From NCBI GenBank assembly GCA_019400425.1, contig JAFREE010000104.1, positions 22,599 to 86,598 of the forward strand: 64,000 nt of DNA, written 5' to 3'. This document shows positions 24,276 to 35,513 of this stretch, piece after piece. The stretch is from Hymenochaete sp. R1 (lineage: Eukaryota; Basidiomycota; Agaricomycetes; Hymenochaetales; Hymenochaetaceae). Position numbers and translations under genes: made by a program. The notes beneath the pieces are model-generated. The model was given only the letters and a program-made list of their open reading frames with translations. It was not told the origin of the DNA and did no database searches. Each line of letters starts with the position of its first letter. The first letter of the stretch is position 1.

Positions 24276-24556
24276 ATTAATAAAAATGAAATACGATCAT
24301 TTAAATCGGCTGGGCACGCATATAGGATCTTAAAGCAAGTCATGGGGATCGGGCCCAAGTCAAGTCCCACTTGCGCAACGAGCTCGAGCGTTTTATTGAA
24401 AAGGATAACTTGAATATTTCTACCAGTCGTTCGCTAAAATCCTTCTAGACCCAGAATGGTATAAGTATGTTGCCTTACAAATATTTTCAAAGACAGAGAT
24501 ATAACGTAGTGAGTACATGAAGAAGGGACATACACTGGACGAAGAATGAGACGCTG

Positions 24557-26394
24557 CTATCGTTTCGAGATACTGTGTGTTCGACGATGCTCAGAGCCGA
24601 ATGATCGAAGCGGGTTCATTTCATAATCAGTCTCCGGAGACGATAGCCAATCACTGGAAACCACTCTGGAGACCCGGATCCCATCCTTCCTGCTTTTATC
24701 CTCGGTGCCGTACGAGTCCAAAGAACCGCCGAACTCATTGATGTAGTCCTGACCGGCGAGTACCATCTTAGGCGCTGATGAGATGGACCGGAATGGGACT
24801 GGTCTTGTATTTCTACGGAGGTTGAGCATAAGACGGCAGATCATACAGCTGGTTATGTAGTTGGTGAAAGGAGCGTTGATGAACTTTATCTCGACCTAAA
24901 AATGAGATATTTAGTGCTTTGTTGAGCAAAACGAAGTGGCGATGTACCGGTGCAATCTATTGGGATAGATGTTAATTGAAAATTACGAATAGTACTGTCA
25001 AAGAAGATAAACGCACAATATACATCAAAACATTTGCAACGTTAGCAATAGTGATGACACTAGCGAAGAGTTCAGCCAGTAAACTTGAGTCTCTGGAAAA
25101 ATGGAAACATACAAAAAGTATAAAGCACCTTCCACGCGACGTAAGTATAGATTAGATAAAAGGAACAGGGTTTAATGTACGTACCATCTCGAAGCATTGT
25201 CCTCAGGATACCACTTTTAAGCATGCCCGAGGATTTGAGACGTAGTACTCTCCACAGTGTCAAAGCAAATACCACAGTCGGATAGACCAGCTGTCCGATC
25301 CAAAAGACGGCGAAGCCTTTGGTAACGTCAGAAAGGTGATGAATGGATGAGGACTGTACTTGCGATTGCCACTACACAAGGAATCAGCCCGTATAAGTGA
25401 TTTGACATTACTGTGGACTCACGATCCTTCCTTTCCAGTCAGGATACATCCTACGATGCCTGTGTTAAGCAGCAATAAGCAACATACCGGGTGACGACAG
25501 GTGCCTATTCTCACCAGGAGGGAACGGGGCGGGAGCACCGTCCGATACGGCCCACTAAATCATAATAATGAGTCCCTTGCACAGATTCAGATGCCTTATT
25601 GCGTACTCACACTCTCGGTCGCTACTTCAGCTATGAGAATTGGTATCAAAAGGACGAGCACAAACTACGTGCGAACATCAGGTCGCGTATCATTATTGGT
25701 GAAGGTGTGACTCACTATTGAACGCTCGTACAGCGCATACACCCGCAGAAGGAGAGTGGCTCCAGATGTAACGTTGAAGATGATCTGAATGATCCCTGGC
25801 CATTTTACGTATATGTTGCATCTTTGCGACTTAGGGACGACACACTTCGAAAGAAAAAGCATACACACTGCTATAAGCATATACGTCATTAGTACGGTAA
25901 AATCATAGGAAAGGGAAACGTACTTCAGTCGAACTGGGCATGAACAAAACTGGAGTGAAATCATGGTGAATTGCTGGTCGCATACAGGGTCAATAGTTAT
26001 ATAACCCACATATCATGGATGACATGGACGACGCAAGTATAGGGTAGCGATTCTTATTTGGAACAATGTGAGTAACGATTCATGAAATGCAAGAGAAAAG
26101 AAGGGGGGGACTCACAAAGAAGTACAATATAGTGACAGGATTGAGCTTGCGCTTCCACATTGTCTCGACTTCTCTATCCAGCGTGCACATAATCTCATAC
26201 ACGAGCAATGCTATGAGCATCGACATTCGTGAGTTGTTTCGAACAATGCGGCTTGTCAAGGACCTACCGAAGCTTGCGAGTGCATACTGCTTTCCGACAA
26301 TACTATTCAATAATAGTATTAGTCCTCTACAGTGCAATATAGCCATGCTCACTCACATATAATGGACGGACTGGATGACAACGTCGGTGTCCAT
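24557..26394 (-). CDS. DUF6533-family multi-span membrane protein, copy 2 (inverted paralogue)
   Basis: Fifteen exons on the minus strand (26357-26394, 26268-26302, 26116-26210, 26010-26052, 25924-25949, 25716-25844, 25611-25664, 25515-25554, 25423-25459, 25364-25371, 25185-25316, 25113-25128, 25017-25059, 24948-24956, 24557-24895) give about 347 aa. The order, phases and most lengths equal those of copy 1 at 3698-5534. Shared blocks include VGKQYALASF, the DUF6533 core LVYEIMCTLDREVETMW, CNIYVKWPGI, LLLRVYALYERS and FWIGQLVYPTVVF. The intron after exon 3 is still alignable between copies, which points to a fairly recent duplication. The charged tail has diverged most. Function is unknown; a membrane receptor or transport role is speculation. 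Confidence 0.75.
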
Positions 26395-27432
26395 CTCGGA
26401 TATATCAGCTTCTTCGATGGGTGAGGGCGAAATCTAAGTTCCAGTTGGGTACATAGACAACGCTAGTGTAAAATGCATCCCTTTACCTATGAGTAGCTTT
26501 TTTATGTATCGCGTCGGGCATGGGGAAATAACGATGGTGGATCAAAGACAATATGATTGGTCGACTCATAAACGCGAGCTTGCGTGATCCATTCAAAACA
26601 GCCAAGGCCATCTCCAGAGGTTATGTCCGCAAGGAGCTGATGGATCTTTCGCGTATTATTGGCAGAGATCTAAAGCAGCAGATAACAATATTCTTCGGAC
26701 TCTCTAAGTGTCGTATTCGTGAAAGGAAGTAACTGGCTGATGGTGCTCCATAAAATTGGGGATCAAACCGAAAATCAGAATGTTAGAACAGGGACGTACA
26801 AGTTCCCACTGGCACTTCTCTCCCGCCGGATCACAGATCAGAGATCGGACTACAAAACAAAAACGGGATTGATCAGCTCGACCAAGACTAAGGTCATAGT
26901 GTCCGTACGGCGAATGGCTTTAGAGGTGCACAGAAAAGGAATACATCAGACGTACATGTAGTGATCACATCCACCACCATCTGGATGCAAACTTGAAGGA
27001 TCTACAGAATTGAAAAAATTGGCATCTGCCGACAGAACACTGGAAGGTTAGTAGTACTATATCGTGTCGACGTTGCACCCCCACGAACACATACTACATG
27101 CTTCCTTTATCGACACTTTCGAATAATTATGAATACTTACGTCGAACGGAAAGAAATCGTGAATAAGCTAACATTTACCGCAAAAGTAGCGTGATCCTCA
27201 CTTCGGCCTTCTTTTGTTCACGGATGAAGTCCCGAGAAGCCATATCTCAGTTACCTCAGCAAACAGGTAAGATAAGCTCCGAGTTGTTCTTTTCGCCGTC
27301 GAATACTTTTCTGGCTCTGTATCACCTTAGACGGGACGTAGTATGTCGATGATCCACCACTTTTCACGCCGTTTGGAAGATCACGAGTTCAATCTCCGGC
27401 TCGAATTCGCTTGAACACAGCACTCGTTACAG

Positions 27433-27704
27433 AGATGTCTCACCTTACTGAACACGACCGTAGATAGGAAGTAAGAGAAGACCTGTCTCCGAAGGTTTTC
27501 CGAATTTCACTAAGCTAATTCTATAGAAACATCAACAACGACATCCACCAAGTAGGAGATATAAACGACATCACTAACCAATCCAAGCAGGTGACCGACA
27601 AGAGGTACACAAGCCAGCGACAGCGTCGACAACTTCGCAGGAAAAATGTACGAAACATCGGATTTGTGCAATATACTCGAGCACTCTTTGACTCTATTCA
27701 TTGA
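27433..27704 (+). CDS. Candidate exons of an unknown gene
   Basis: Two pieces, 27433-27470 and 27527-27704, join in frame across a 56-nt intron with a GTAAGA donor, a GCTAATTC branch-like site and a CTATAG acceptor. They encode about 71 residues of basic, Gln/Arg/Asn-rich sequence (segments TTVDRKNINNDIHQVGDI and RYTSQRQRRQLRRKN) before a TGA. No start exon could be linked. It could be chance. Confidence 0.22.
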
Positions 27705-27813
27705 TGTGACATCTTCACGTTCATGAAGGAGGAAGGAAAGTTGTAGTTGCCAGTGCGCGCGAAGAGTGGGCGTCGACGACGCGAATGACGCGACGGTGCT
27801 CTCACTGTCTCAG

Positions 27814-28116
27814 GCTCAACTATTCACCCGGAGACTGCTCTCTTCTTCTATCTCTTCTATTCCTATTCCCATCTCGCCTACGCACAACTTGAAGGCCGAG
27901 GATTATTCCATGAAGATCTTCAAAGCAACAATGTCTCATATTTGTGCCTAGTACCAGGATGTGCCTCCCTCGACAATGTCGGGATAATTGAGATTCCGAG
28001 CCAGCGAGTAAGTGTCATTTTGGGCGCACCGTCGAGTCCCCTTCCATAAAATTCTAACTAACGATACTTTTCAGTTGATTGGTCAAATACTTCGCAGAAG
28101 CTTATCTCGTTCTTAG
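27814..28116 (+). CDS. Candidate terminal exons of an unknown gene
   Basis: A frame at 27814-28007 ends at a consensus GTAAGT donor. The intron 28008-28074 has a TTCTAACTAAC branch site and a TTTTCAG acceptor. The next exon, 28075-28116, stays in frame to a TAG. The 78 residues include an aromatic-rich segment (FFYLFYSYSHLAY) and LVPGCASLDNVGIIEIPSQR. The intron is one of the best-formed in the window, but no upstream exon with a start codon was found. Confidence 0.3.
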
Positions 28117-30050
28117 AAGCCTGACGAATAATGTCGCTCTCATTACGAATACCGATTGTCTATTCGTCATTGTCAGGATGCTCAACCCGACAACTTAAAT
28201 CATTGCTAGTCCGTCTCAACTGCTATGACTATTTTTTTGGCTCATCATCATCAAAGAGAGGAGAGAAAGGAGATTGCGTACGATGCTCGTTCTTCGACCT
28301 CGTCACTCCGTCAAAATTAGTCGCGCTCGCGATGTCGCATTTGCAAAACGTTTTCCCGGTCTTAGCATTGATACAGACGATCTCTGCATCAACACTCTGA
28401 GGGGCACGCACTCCATCAGGGATGATACGTCCCAAGCGTCCTTGAACGAAAATCATTTTGGGCCCAGTCTCCTATCAGATCGTCCCAATCAGCCAATGAG
28501 CCTGCGCAAAGATAGAGGGATTGCTTGCCTTTTTTCACGTCTCCACTCCTTTATAGCTAGCACAGCAACGGGACACATATTTTCAAAGCCAAACCTGATC
28601 GATGTATACCGCAAAAAGCAGGAACACATTTGAATGGGAAACTAAGGAAACAAAGGCTTGTCCCTCTACTCTGAGACAACGAAAACCCGTCAAGGCCTAT
28701 CAATGGATGAGCGAAACACATTCATTTCATAGCGACTTCCGATGACGGTAGCCAGTCGCCGAATGCCGCTCCATAAAACCGTCTCCCAACCTTCTTCATT
28801 TGCTCATTGCTGCTATTGGAATCCAAAGGATCAAGAACGAAACGATCGGCAGAATGTCACAAACGCGAGCTTGATGCATCTAGAATAATCGAGGTCGGGA
28901 CGCCCGCGGACCTTGATCCAACTTTCTATAAGGCAATAGTTGAATAGACAGCATCGCTCTTAAGACCATCGTTATATATGTGAGAACGAATCGAATCTAC
29001 CTGACCCAACGGCACGAGATCGAAAATCGAAAATGTTTAATGTAGAGACGTACTAATCGCATTCGCTATGCTGGTTTCCAGATCGGATTGGAGTATAGAA
29101 GTGATTCAATAATGCGATGCAATGGGTGCGGTAAAGGACAAAACCAAAGCCTCATTAGTAGCCATAGCTTTAAAATATGCATTGGACTTGCAAACAGACG
29201 TACATCTGGTTCCCACCAGCGCCAGCACATTTTTGGTCACGGACCAAATATCTTCGTCATTGGCACGAACAACACCGAGCGCCATCGTAGACTATACCGG
29301 TATTAGTTCCGGAAAAAGCGACGCTGACTATCACGAATGGATGTAACGACGCGATTTTCTCGATTGGTTGATAGTTTCAACATGTCTTTGCCATCAAGTC
29401 ATGCGCCGCATGCAAGCGTCTTGGTCCTTGCGTGAAGAAACGCCTGAAGTTGCTATCGTGGGTTGAAAAAAGCACTCTTAGGTCATGACCGCATTTATTT
29501 TTGGCTCCTTTTTCGGGGGAATTGGTTAGATGGTCGAAACTCTGGAGGCTGCATCGTAATGTTTCCGGCGAAATTCCTTAAACACGCCACGCTGACAATG
29601 ATAGTTCGTACAACGGGTACTGTCTCGTTAATCGCTTTCAAGGCAAATTTCGCTCGATATTGGTCAAAGACGCAGCATAGAGCTGCAAACGAATTGCTCG
29701 CATAGGTATGCAATAAGATCAATACGCACGCGTGCTTTGACCTGAGCTGGTTCTACGTAGACATCAGCAAGACTGTGACTAAAAAAGCAGATCTACATCA
29801 CCACCAACCGATCATAGCCGACAACCTGCTTCATATCAGCCACTTATAATAGACTTCGGAGTTAGGTTGTGAGTTGAAAGTTAAGGTTAGCGCAATAGAC
29901 TGGGGAATTCTTCGGTGCCATTGATCTTGATTATGATGGGGAGAAGGCAAGTTCGAGTTACCGGCATGCGCGGTGAACGTGTCCAAAAATGTATCTTACA
30001 AGATAAATAAAAGCAAACAACGCGCTTCGCGTCCTTGCTTCCTAACCATC

Positions 30051-31721
30051 ATGAGCGAAGACACTGAACTACTTCTTGTATCACTCATCAGTCTTCTAGA
30101 ACCAAATGTTCCATCCCAAGATCACCTTTTGAACGCGCTTGTAGACTGCAATGGAGACATAGCGGCCGCTGCAAGAGAACTCAAAGGATCAAGAGCACCA
30201 GGACCAAGTCAAGTGGGTTACAACGCGTCGAAAAAGAGGTCACGATCTACTGCAGGGCTCGACGGATGGCTGGACGCGGCCTCTGAATTAAAGCCGACTA
30301 AGCTGAGAAGTAAGCCTGCTTCAAGTTCATCCTGCTCATCAAAAACGAGCACAAAGCCTTCCCCGACGGAAGAGATACGCCAACTTTCCCGATCGAAACC
30401 AGCAAGCACAAGAGAAACCAAAGCGGAGAAAGTGAATGCCCTCGCTCTTCTCCGAGCTCCTTCACCAGAAAGATTCGTTGCTCGTCTTGCACCTCTAACA
30501 TTAGCTACGCCTTCCATGGTCGCCAAACGCACCCCTTGCACATTACAGTACTCTGCATTGCCTCAAGAGCTAGCTTGTCAACTCTTCTATACGCTTGTGG
30601 ACGCCGCAAAAGGGTGGTCGCGCAATAAATGGTTTCTATTCGAACGGGAGGTCGAAAGCCCACATCGAACGTCCTTTTTTGCTCGTACAGAAGGTTTCGA
30701 ATTGGAAGGTGATGCTTCGAGCAAATGGGATGAAGCTGCGCAGCATTGGTAAGCTCTGTGTTCATGCACATTTGAAATTCCATTTGACACATATCTCCTA
30801 TTTCTTAGGTACAATGGCAGGAAATCCTCGCCTCCTACCCCCTTTCCAAAAGAAATGGAGGACGCTTGTAAGATCGTCGAGAAACTTGTCAATGTCGAGT
30901 TAGCAAAACGGGATCGTTATTCTCTGGAATGGGGAGGCCAGTCGGGGCCAGATAAACTCCCCTGGCGGGCCAATGTAGCAGCTTCGAACTGTTACGAAGG
31001 GCGGAAGGAAACGGTTGGATTTCATTCTGACCAGTTAACGCACCTTGGGCCATACCCCACTATTGCTTCTATAAGCCTTGGTGAGTCTTTGCGAGTTTTA
31101 ACAACCGTAGGCACTTAATTTGCGCATTTTTAGGTACAACAAGGACTTTTCGTTTGCGTGAGGTAGTACCCTCAACGGAGACGGAGGGACGTCATGCTCA
31201 GACGTTCAACATCCCGCTTCCACACAACTCCGTATGTTTTCTTAAGACGCTATTTCGTCTCTTCGGAGGCCATCTAACATTTGCATATTACCCAGCTTCT
31301 CATCATGCATGCATCTACGCAAGAGAAATTCAAGCATTGTATACCGCCTCAACCAACAATAGACATCTTCCGACCTCTTTTCCCTCGCGAAGGTGCATCG
31401 CCCTCTGATGAAATCCCAACCTCAAACTGCCGCATCAACATCACTTTTCGTTTCTACCGTCCCGACTTTGTACCCAGTACGACTCCCCATTGCAAATGTG
31501 GTCAACCGTGCATTTTACGGCCGGATATGAAAGGTCGAAGCGGTTGTTCAGATGACGATAAGAAGAACATAACAGGCCTTGGAAAACGGAAGGAAGAGGA
31601 AGAGATACGGTATTGGTGGACTTGCTATGCCGGTGCGCAGAATGGTGGGAAGGGATGTGGTATGTGGAAAGTGATGGACGTGAAGGCAGAAGGAAGAGGA
31701 CCTTTTATTGGAACTGTCTAA
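30051..31721 (+). CDS. AlkB-like 2-oxoglutarate/Fe(II) dioxygenase with CUE and GRF zinc finger domains
   Basis: Exons 30051-30748, 30809-31080, 31134-31231 and 31296-31721 give 497 aa. AlkB enzymes remove alkyl groups from nucleic-acid bases by oxidation. Residues 1-45 form a CUE-like ubiquitin-binding helix bundle (LISLLEPNVPSQDHLLNALVD). Residues 50-150 are a disordered Ser/Lys linker. The catalytic core has the iron ligands H305 and D307 in GFHSDQLTHLGPYP and a third histidine near 370 in KFKHCIPP. The oxoglutarate arginine lies in RINITFRFYRP. The C-terminus is a GRF zinc finger: CKCGQPC, then WWTCYAG and CGMWK. This order matches fungal AlkB homologues that combine ubiquitin binding, demethylation and DNA or RNA binding. 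The substrate cannot be told from sequence. Confidence 0.88.
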
Positions 31722-31988
31722 TGAGAATAGTTGCCTTCTGCAGGCGTCCGTCAATCTCCAGGTCCCGTTTTCACGAGCATCGCGCTTGATGTAATGGGAG
31801 CTCATAGAAAATTTATATACTCAGATGTAGAAATAGCTTGAATTAGACCCCTTCTTCGTAAGATCTGATGACAATATTAATGACTGGATTGGGCCCTCGG
31901 GGATGTCATGCTAAACCAGCTCCTCGCTTGAGTGGAACGTTGGCCCTTTGAAAACATATCAGTATCTGTTTCCCCAATCGAACAAAAT

Positions 31989-32603
31989 TTAAAATCCTGA
32001 CCGATTAATCATGGCCTGCTGATGCACCGATTCCTTCTGCCTCAGTGCACTGCTATTCCCATTCACAACCATAACAACTTCCCGCGCAAACCTCTCCTCA
32101 ACCGTCCGCCCCCCACGATGTTCGCTCGCCTTTAAAATCCACTTGATCGCACACCGAACTTGCTGCTTCTCATTCAACGCGACCGGAATTTGGATATTCT
32201 TCGCTGATTTGCGATGCTGCGTTATGCGGACCGCAGGTTTCGTGCGCTCAATAGCCTGTCGGAGGATCGGGAGCGGGGCGGCTCGCGTGAGGGTGTGTAG
32301 GAAGAGAAGGACGCGCGAGGCGCGTTTCTCGGCCGTGTGTCGTCGACCGTCGTGTTGGAGGAGAGAAGCAAGGTAGTGGATGAGAGGATCATCTGCAGGC
32401 GGTAGATCGAGGAATATTTTGTGTTCAGGGAGACCGGCGTAGGATAGTCCGTTTTTTGGTGGTAATGTCGGAGGAGCTCGCGCAGTTGCACTAGTTGAGG
32501 ACTCTAATGAGATAGCATCGTTCAGCCGTCGCGGAGTTGTCGATATTGACCTTGCCAACCTGCTTGGCCCAGCAACCAGTGCTCGCTGTACCCGCGATAA
32601 CAT
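31989..32603 (-). CDS. RSM7: Mitochondrial small-subunit ribosomal protein uS7m
   Basis: A single exon of 204 aa. The first 25 residues are an Arg/Ser-rich presequence (MLSRVQRALVAGPSRLARSIS). The S7 core follows: a helix with HYLASLLQHDGRRHTAEKRASR, then AIERTKPAVRI, RKSAKNIQIPVALNEKQQ and AIKWILKASE, with a basic end. S7 nucleates the head of the small subunit by binding 16S-type rRNA. The start at 32603 is preferred because it gives the presequence; an in-frame ATG at 32660 is less fitting. Confidence 0.9.
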   Translation of the reverse strand: MLSRVQRALVAGPSRLARSISTTPRRLNDAISLESSTSATARAPPTLPPKNGLSYAGLPEHKIFLDLPPADDPLIHYLASLLQHDGRRHTAEKRASRVLLFLHTLTRAAPLPILRQAIERTKPAVRITQHRKSAKNIQIPVALNEKQQVRCAIKWILKASEHRGGRTVEERFAREVVMVVNGNSSALRQKESVHQQAMINRSGF

Positions 32604-32803
32604 GTTTTCGAGGTGACCGACGGTATTGGAGATCCAGGAGAAGAGATGAGACGAGAACAAGGCTTTCGACGTTAAAGATCGACAAACCGCTTATGTAAGC
32701 GACCAGCGGACAGAGAAGAAAACGATTCAGCTTTAGCTTCGATGGTCTCAAATAGATTGTTACACTTTTACTATATGAAAGGGGTCATATTCTGCTTTAC
32801 TTG

Positions 32804-33874
32804 TCAGCTATGTCCAAGGACGCCCGCCAGTTCTTCTAGACTATCAACCACCAGGTCCACTTCACCTCCCTCAGCCTTGCTTTTTACAGCCTCACGGATT
32901 TCTGCCTGGTCTTCCGTTGCTCGTCGCACATATATCGTCCGCATACCCTGAGCTCGCGCGGCTCTTAGGTCCCAAATATGTGCAGCCACCATTGCACATT
33001 TTTCCGGTACTACGGCCAGGTGGTGCATGCCCCTTTGATAGACCAATGGATTGCTTTCAAAGCAAGTGAGCTCCTCGGGTAATGTCAGCCATTTAGGACA
33101 GAAAACCTCACGGTTTGAACGATCCTAGTAAATCTGCTGTCAGAATGACGTCCCATGGCAGATTCGAGCGTTTCGCCTTATACGAAATCGATTGTCAGAG
33201 GGATCGAATTTCGGATGTGGACAGTATGGAGAAATCTACCATATCAACCATGAGGCGGATGTTCCCGTTCGTCAATGTCGACACGATATATCGTTTTTTG
33301 AGCAAGGTCAGGCCGTTCGAACTATCCGGCCAGCCTTTTGACCGAAGATGGAAAGCTTATCTCAGATATCCAAATTTTCCAACTTGCAATAGCTCTGGGC
33401 GTACCTGCGAGTCGATGCCAGATAAGATTGATTTCTTCCAAATCCGAGTCACTCCAAGCAGACTTGAGAGCCGACCACCTGGGTTCTTGTAGCATTTGGT
33501 CGAGTATCTCACGATGCATTATATCGACATTCAGTGATCCTTCTCCCCCATCTGCAATCCTCCGCCTTCACGGACAATTCTTGAAGTTAGCTGGTGTGTT
33601 TCACTTCTTTCCCCCTGATAGTATTCGTACGTATTGACTAAGTATCCTTTCCTCCATTCCTTCGCAAAGTCAGACCAATCTTATTTGTATGGTTTAGAGC
33701 AGTGAATTAAGGAATGTGCAAGGATCACTCACCCTCTTCTGTTATCTCTTTCAAGTCTTGCGCGTTGGATCTCTCGGCGCGTTCCTTTAGCTCATGTACC
33801 ACGGAGCCATGCCAGTCTACCACCGTACCGAAGACGTCGAATGTCAAAGCTACAAGGCCTGAGAGAGAATCCAT
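32804..33874 (-). CDS. 2-haloacid dehalogenase-type HAD hydrolase
   Basis: Six exons (33733-33874, 33605-33679, 33405-33551, 33240-33334, 33112-33176, 32804-33053) give 257 aa. HAD type II enzymes hydrolyse C-halogen or phosphate bonds through an aspartyl intermediate. Asp13 in LTFDVFGTVVDW is the nucleophile. NVDIMHREILD, WHRLAGWPD and LTNGNIRL (the Ser/Thr/Asn motif) follow, then DLLGSFKP with the lysine, and HIWDLRAARAQGM near the end. Exon 2 ends at AGAA before a GTGAAA donor; this choice is needed to reach the GGEGSLNVD frame. The real substrate is unknown. The start codon is 170 bp from that of the divergent methyltransferase gene. Confidence 0.87.
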
Positions 33875-34043
33875 TGATGAGACAGTGCTTTACGATGTGG
33901 TAGGTGAGAAAGACGGCCGGCAGGGTTCTGCTTACTTCGTTTGTGTAAGTATATATATCCGCAGAATAATGTACATGTGATACAATACTTCCCACATAGC
34001 CTTCATTATTAACATTGTTCCGAGATACGTTGACACCTGTATC

Positions 34044-35047
34044 ATGTCTAGTACTTTCGTGCACCCTCAATCCGAACGCGGATTCTCTACGAGCAATAGT
34101 AGCTTTTACAATAGGTGAGCGATTTGCTTCTCTTACCTTTGTAAATTGCTGAAGAAATAAGAGCACGGCCTTCTTATCCACAGGAGCTCTTACTCCGATT
34201 ACATTCGGCATTGTCTCATAAGTCGGCTCTACATATTGTCGAGGTTGGTGCAGGAACCGGCACGCTCACTCGCGGATTGCTGGCAACATCAGAATGGAAT
34301 TTAAACATCACTGAGCTCCGGGCATTCGAACCAAGCGAAGGAATGCGCAACATTTTCGAAGAAACGATCCATGACACAAGAGTAACGATATCGGAAGGTG
34401 TATTTCAACGCTTGGACGTACCAGACGGATGGGCGGATTCGATTCTCATTGGGACAGTGCGTTTTGTTATGATAACCCATAGCTTTGATTACTGTGTAGA
34501 TCTTAAGCAAGCTTTCTAAAGGCTTTCCATTGGTGTCCAGACTTCGACGCCGCTCTTACCGAATTTGCAAGAGTACTCAAACCAGATGGCCTAGTCGGAT
34601 TAGCTTGGAATCATATCGCCTGGTGAGCTCCCATGACCCCCTTCAAGTGCTACCTTCGCTTACTTTCAAACATAACCCACGCAACCCAGGCAGCGTGTCC
34701 CATGGGTATCCAAGATCTTTCAAATCGGTCTGCGATACGATAAAGAGAGGCTCTTGCCCTGCGATAAATGGCGCGTAATGGATGAATCTCCGGCATATCA
34801 CCGATACTTTCTGCCGTACAAGGAAGAAATTGTGTCGCATGATGTTATGGGTACGAAGGATGATGTGATCAATCGAGTGCTGTCGTGGAGCGCAGTGGCG
34901 ATTTTGTCATCCGAGGAGAAAGAGAGGATCAAGAGGGAGGTCGGAGGAGTAATTGAGAAAGAGGAAAGTGTGGAATGGGAGGATGAGAGGCACGGGATTC
35001 TAAAGTTTCCGCATGATGCATTGCTCGTGGTGATGGAAAAGAAGTAA
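34044..35047 (+). CDS. Class I SAM-dependent methyltransferase
   Basis: Exons 34044-34114, 34162-34456, 34522-34622 and 34690-35047 give 274 aa. The N-terminus has the family opening of a Phe-rich stretch, YNR and ARPSYPQELLLRL. The SAM motif is VEVGAGTGTLTR, followed by an acidic strand (LRAFEPSEGM). After the second intron come AFHWCPDFDAALTEFARVLKPDGL and LAWNHI. The C-terminal third covers the substrate-cap region common to fungal trans-aconitate-like and secondary-metabolite methyltransferases. No nearby genes point to a pathway, so the substrate is unassigned. Confidence 0.85.
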
Positions 35048-35513
35048 AATGCTTCCTAAGTGCGAGGTAATTTGTATTGGTCTCTGGTACGGAGTGGCCG
35101 CAAGGTTAATCGGGTCGAGGAATAAGCCCAAGTCCTAATTATATGTCGCTCGTCAAAATAGAGCCAAGATCCTAAGGAAAGTCACGCACGAAAATTTACA
35201 TTCATGAATGACAGTTCATGTCCATGCCAACCCCCCAAAAATGAAGTCATATCTGGTACTCTAGTTTCATGATGATTTTGTCCGCAACATGAAATGTGTC
35301 ACATATGAGATCACACCACGCCAAACTCCGAATCCCGATCCCTGACGAGCATGAACAAGTTGGCCTCTATCGGAAAAGTGTCCTGTTTGTAAGGTTTTAT
35401 GAGCAATAGTATCGGAAAATGTGTTTGATTTGCACAGGGGATCGAGCCACAGCGGACGTTAGGTTCTTCACTAGTTGTCGTGTTTCGCGTGAAGCCAGTG
35501 TTGAACTCGTTCT
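35048..35513. other. Intergenic region between convergent genes
   Basis: No coding frame or RNA gene is supported. It contains the 3' flanks of the methyltransferase and of the FYV7-like gene. A 68-codon minus frame (35311-35517) has no motif. Confidence 0.45.

Larger units (their letters stand above)
26395..30050. other. Gene-poor tract of about 3.6 kb
   Basis: No confident gene is visible on either strand. Short open stretches with good splice-like borders occur on the + strand (26.5-26.7, 27.2-27.7 and 27.8-28.1 kb). Minus-strand frames near 28.3, 29.2 and 29.6 kb have protein-like composition but no family motif and no consistent joining. The tract could hold decayed genes, a transposon relic, or a lineage-specific gene with many tiny exons. 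I saw no terminal repeats bounding it. Confidence 0.5.

Noticed and set aside
27345..27425. Possible tRNA because of GAGTTCAATCTC
   Set aside because: The T stem does not pair around a 7-nt loop and no acceptor stem could be found.
28710..28870. Third, decayed DUF6533 copy suggested by a Trp-Leu-Pro-Ser-Ser tail on the minus strand
   Set aside because: Only about ten residues are similar and no TM exons of the family could be found upstream.
33541..33605. Frameshift in the haloacid dehalogenase
   Set aside because: Choosing the GTGAAA donor and TTGCAG acceptor (53-nt intron with an AGCTAACT branch site) restores the conserved frame.
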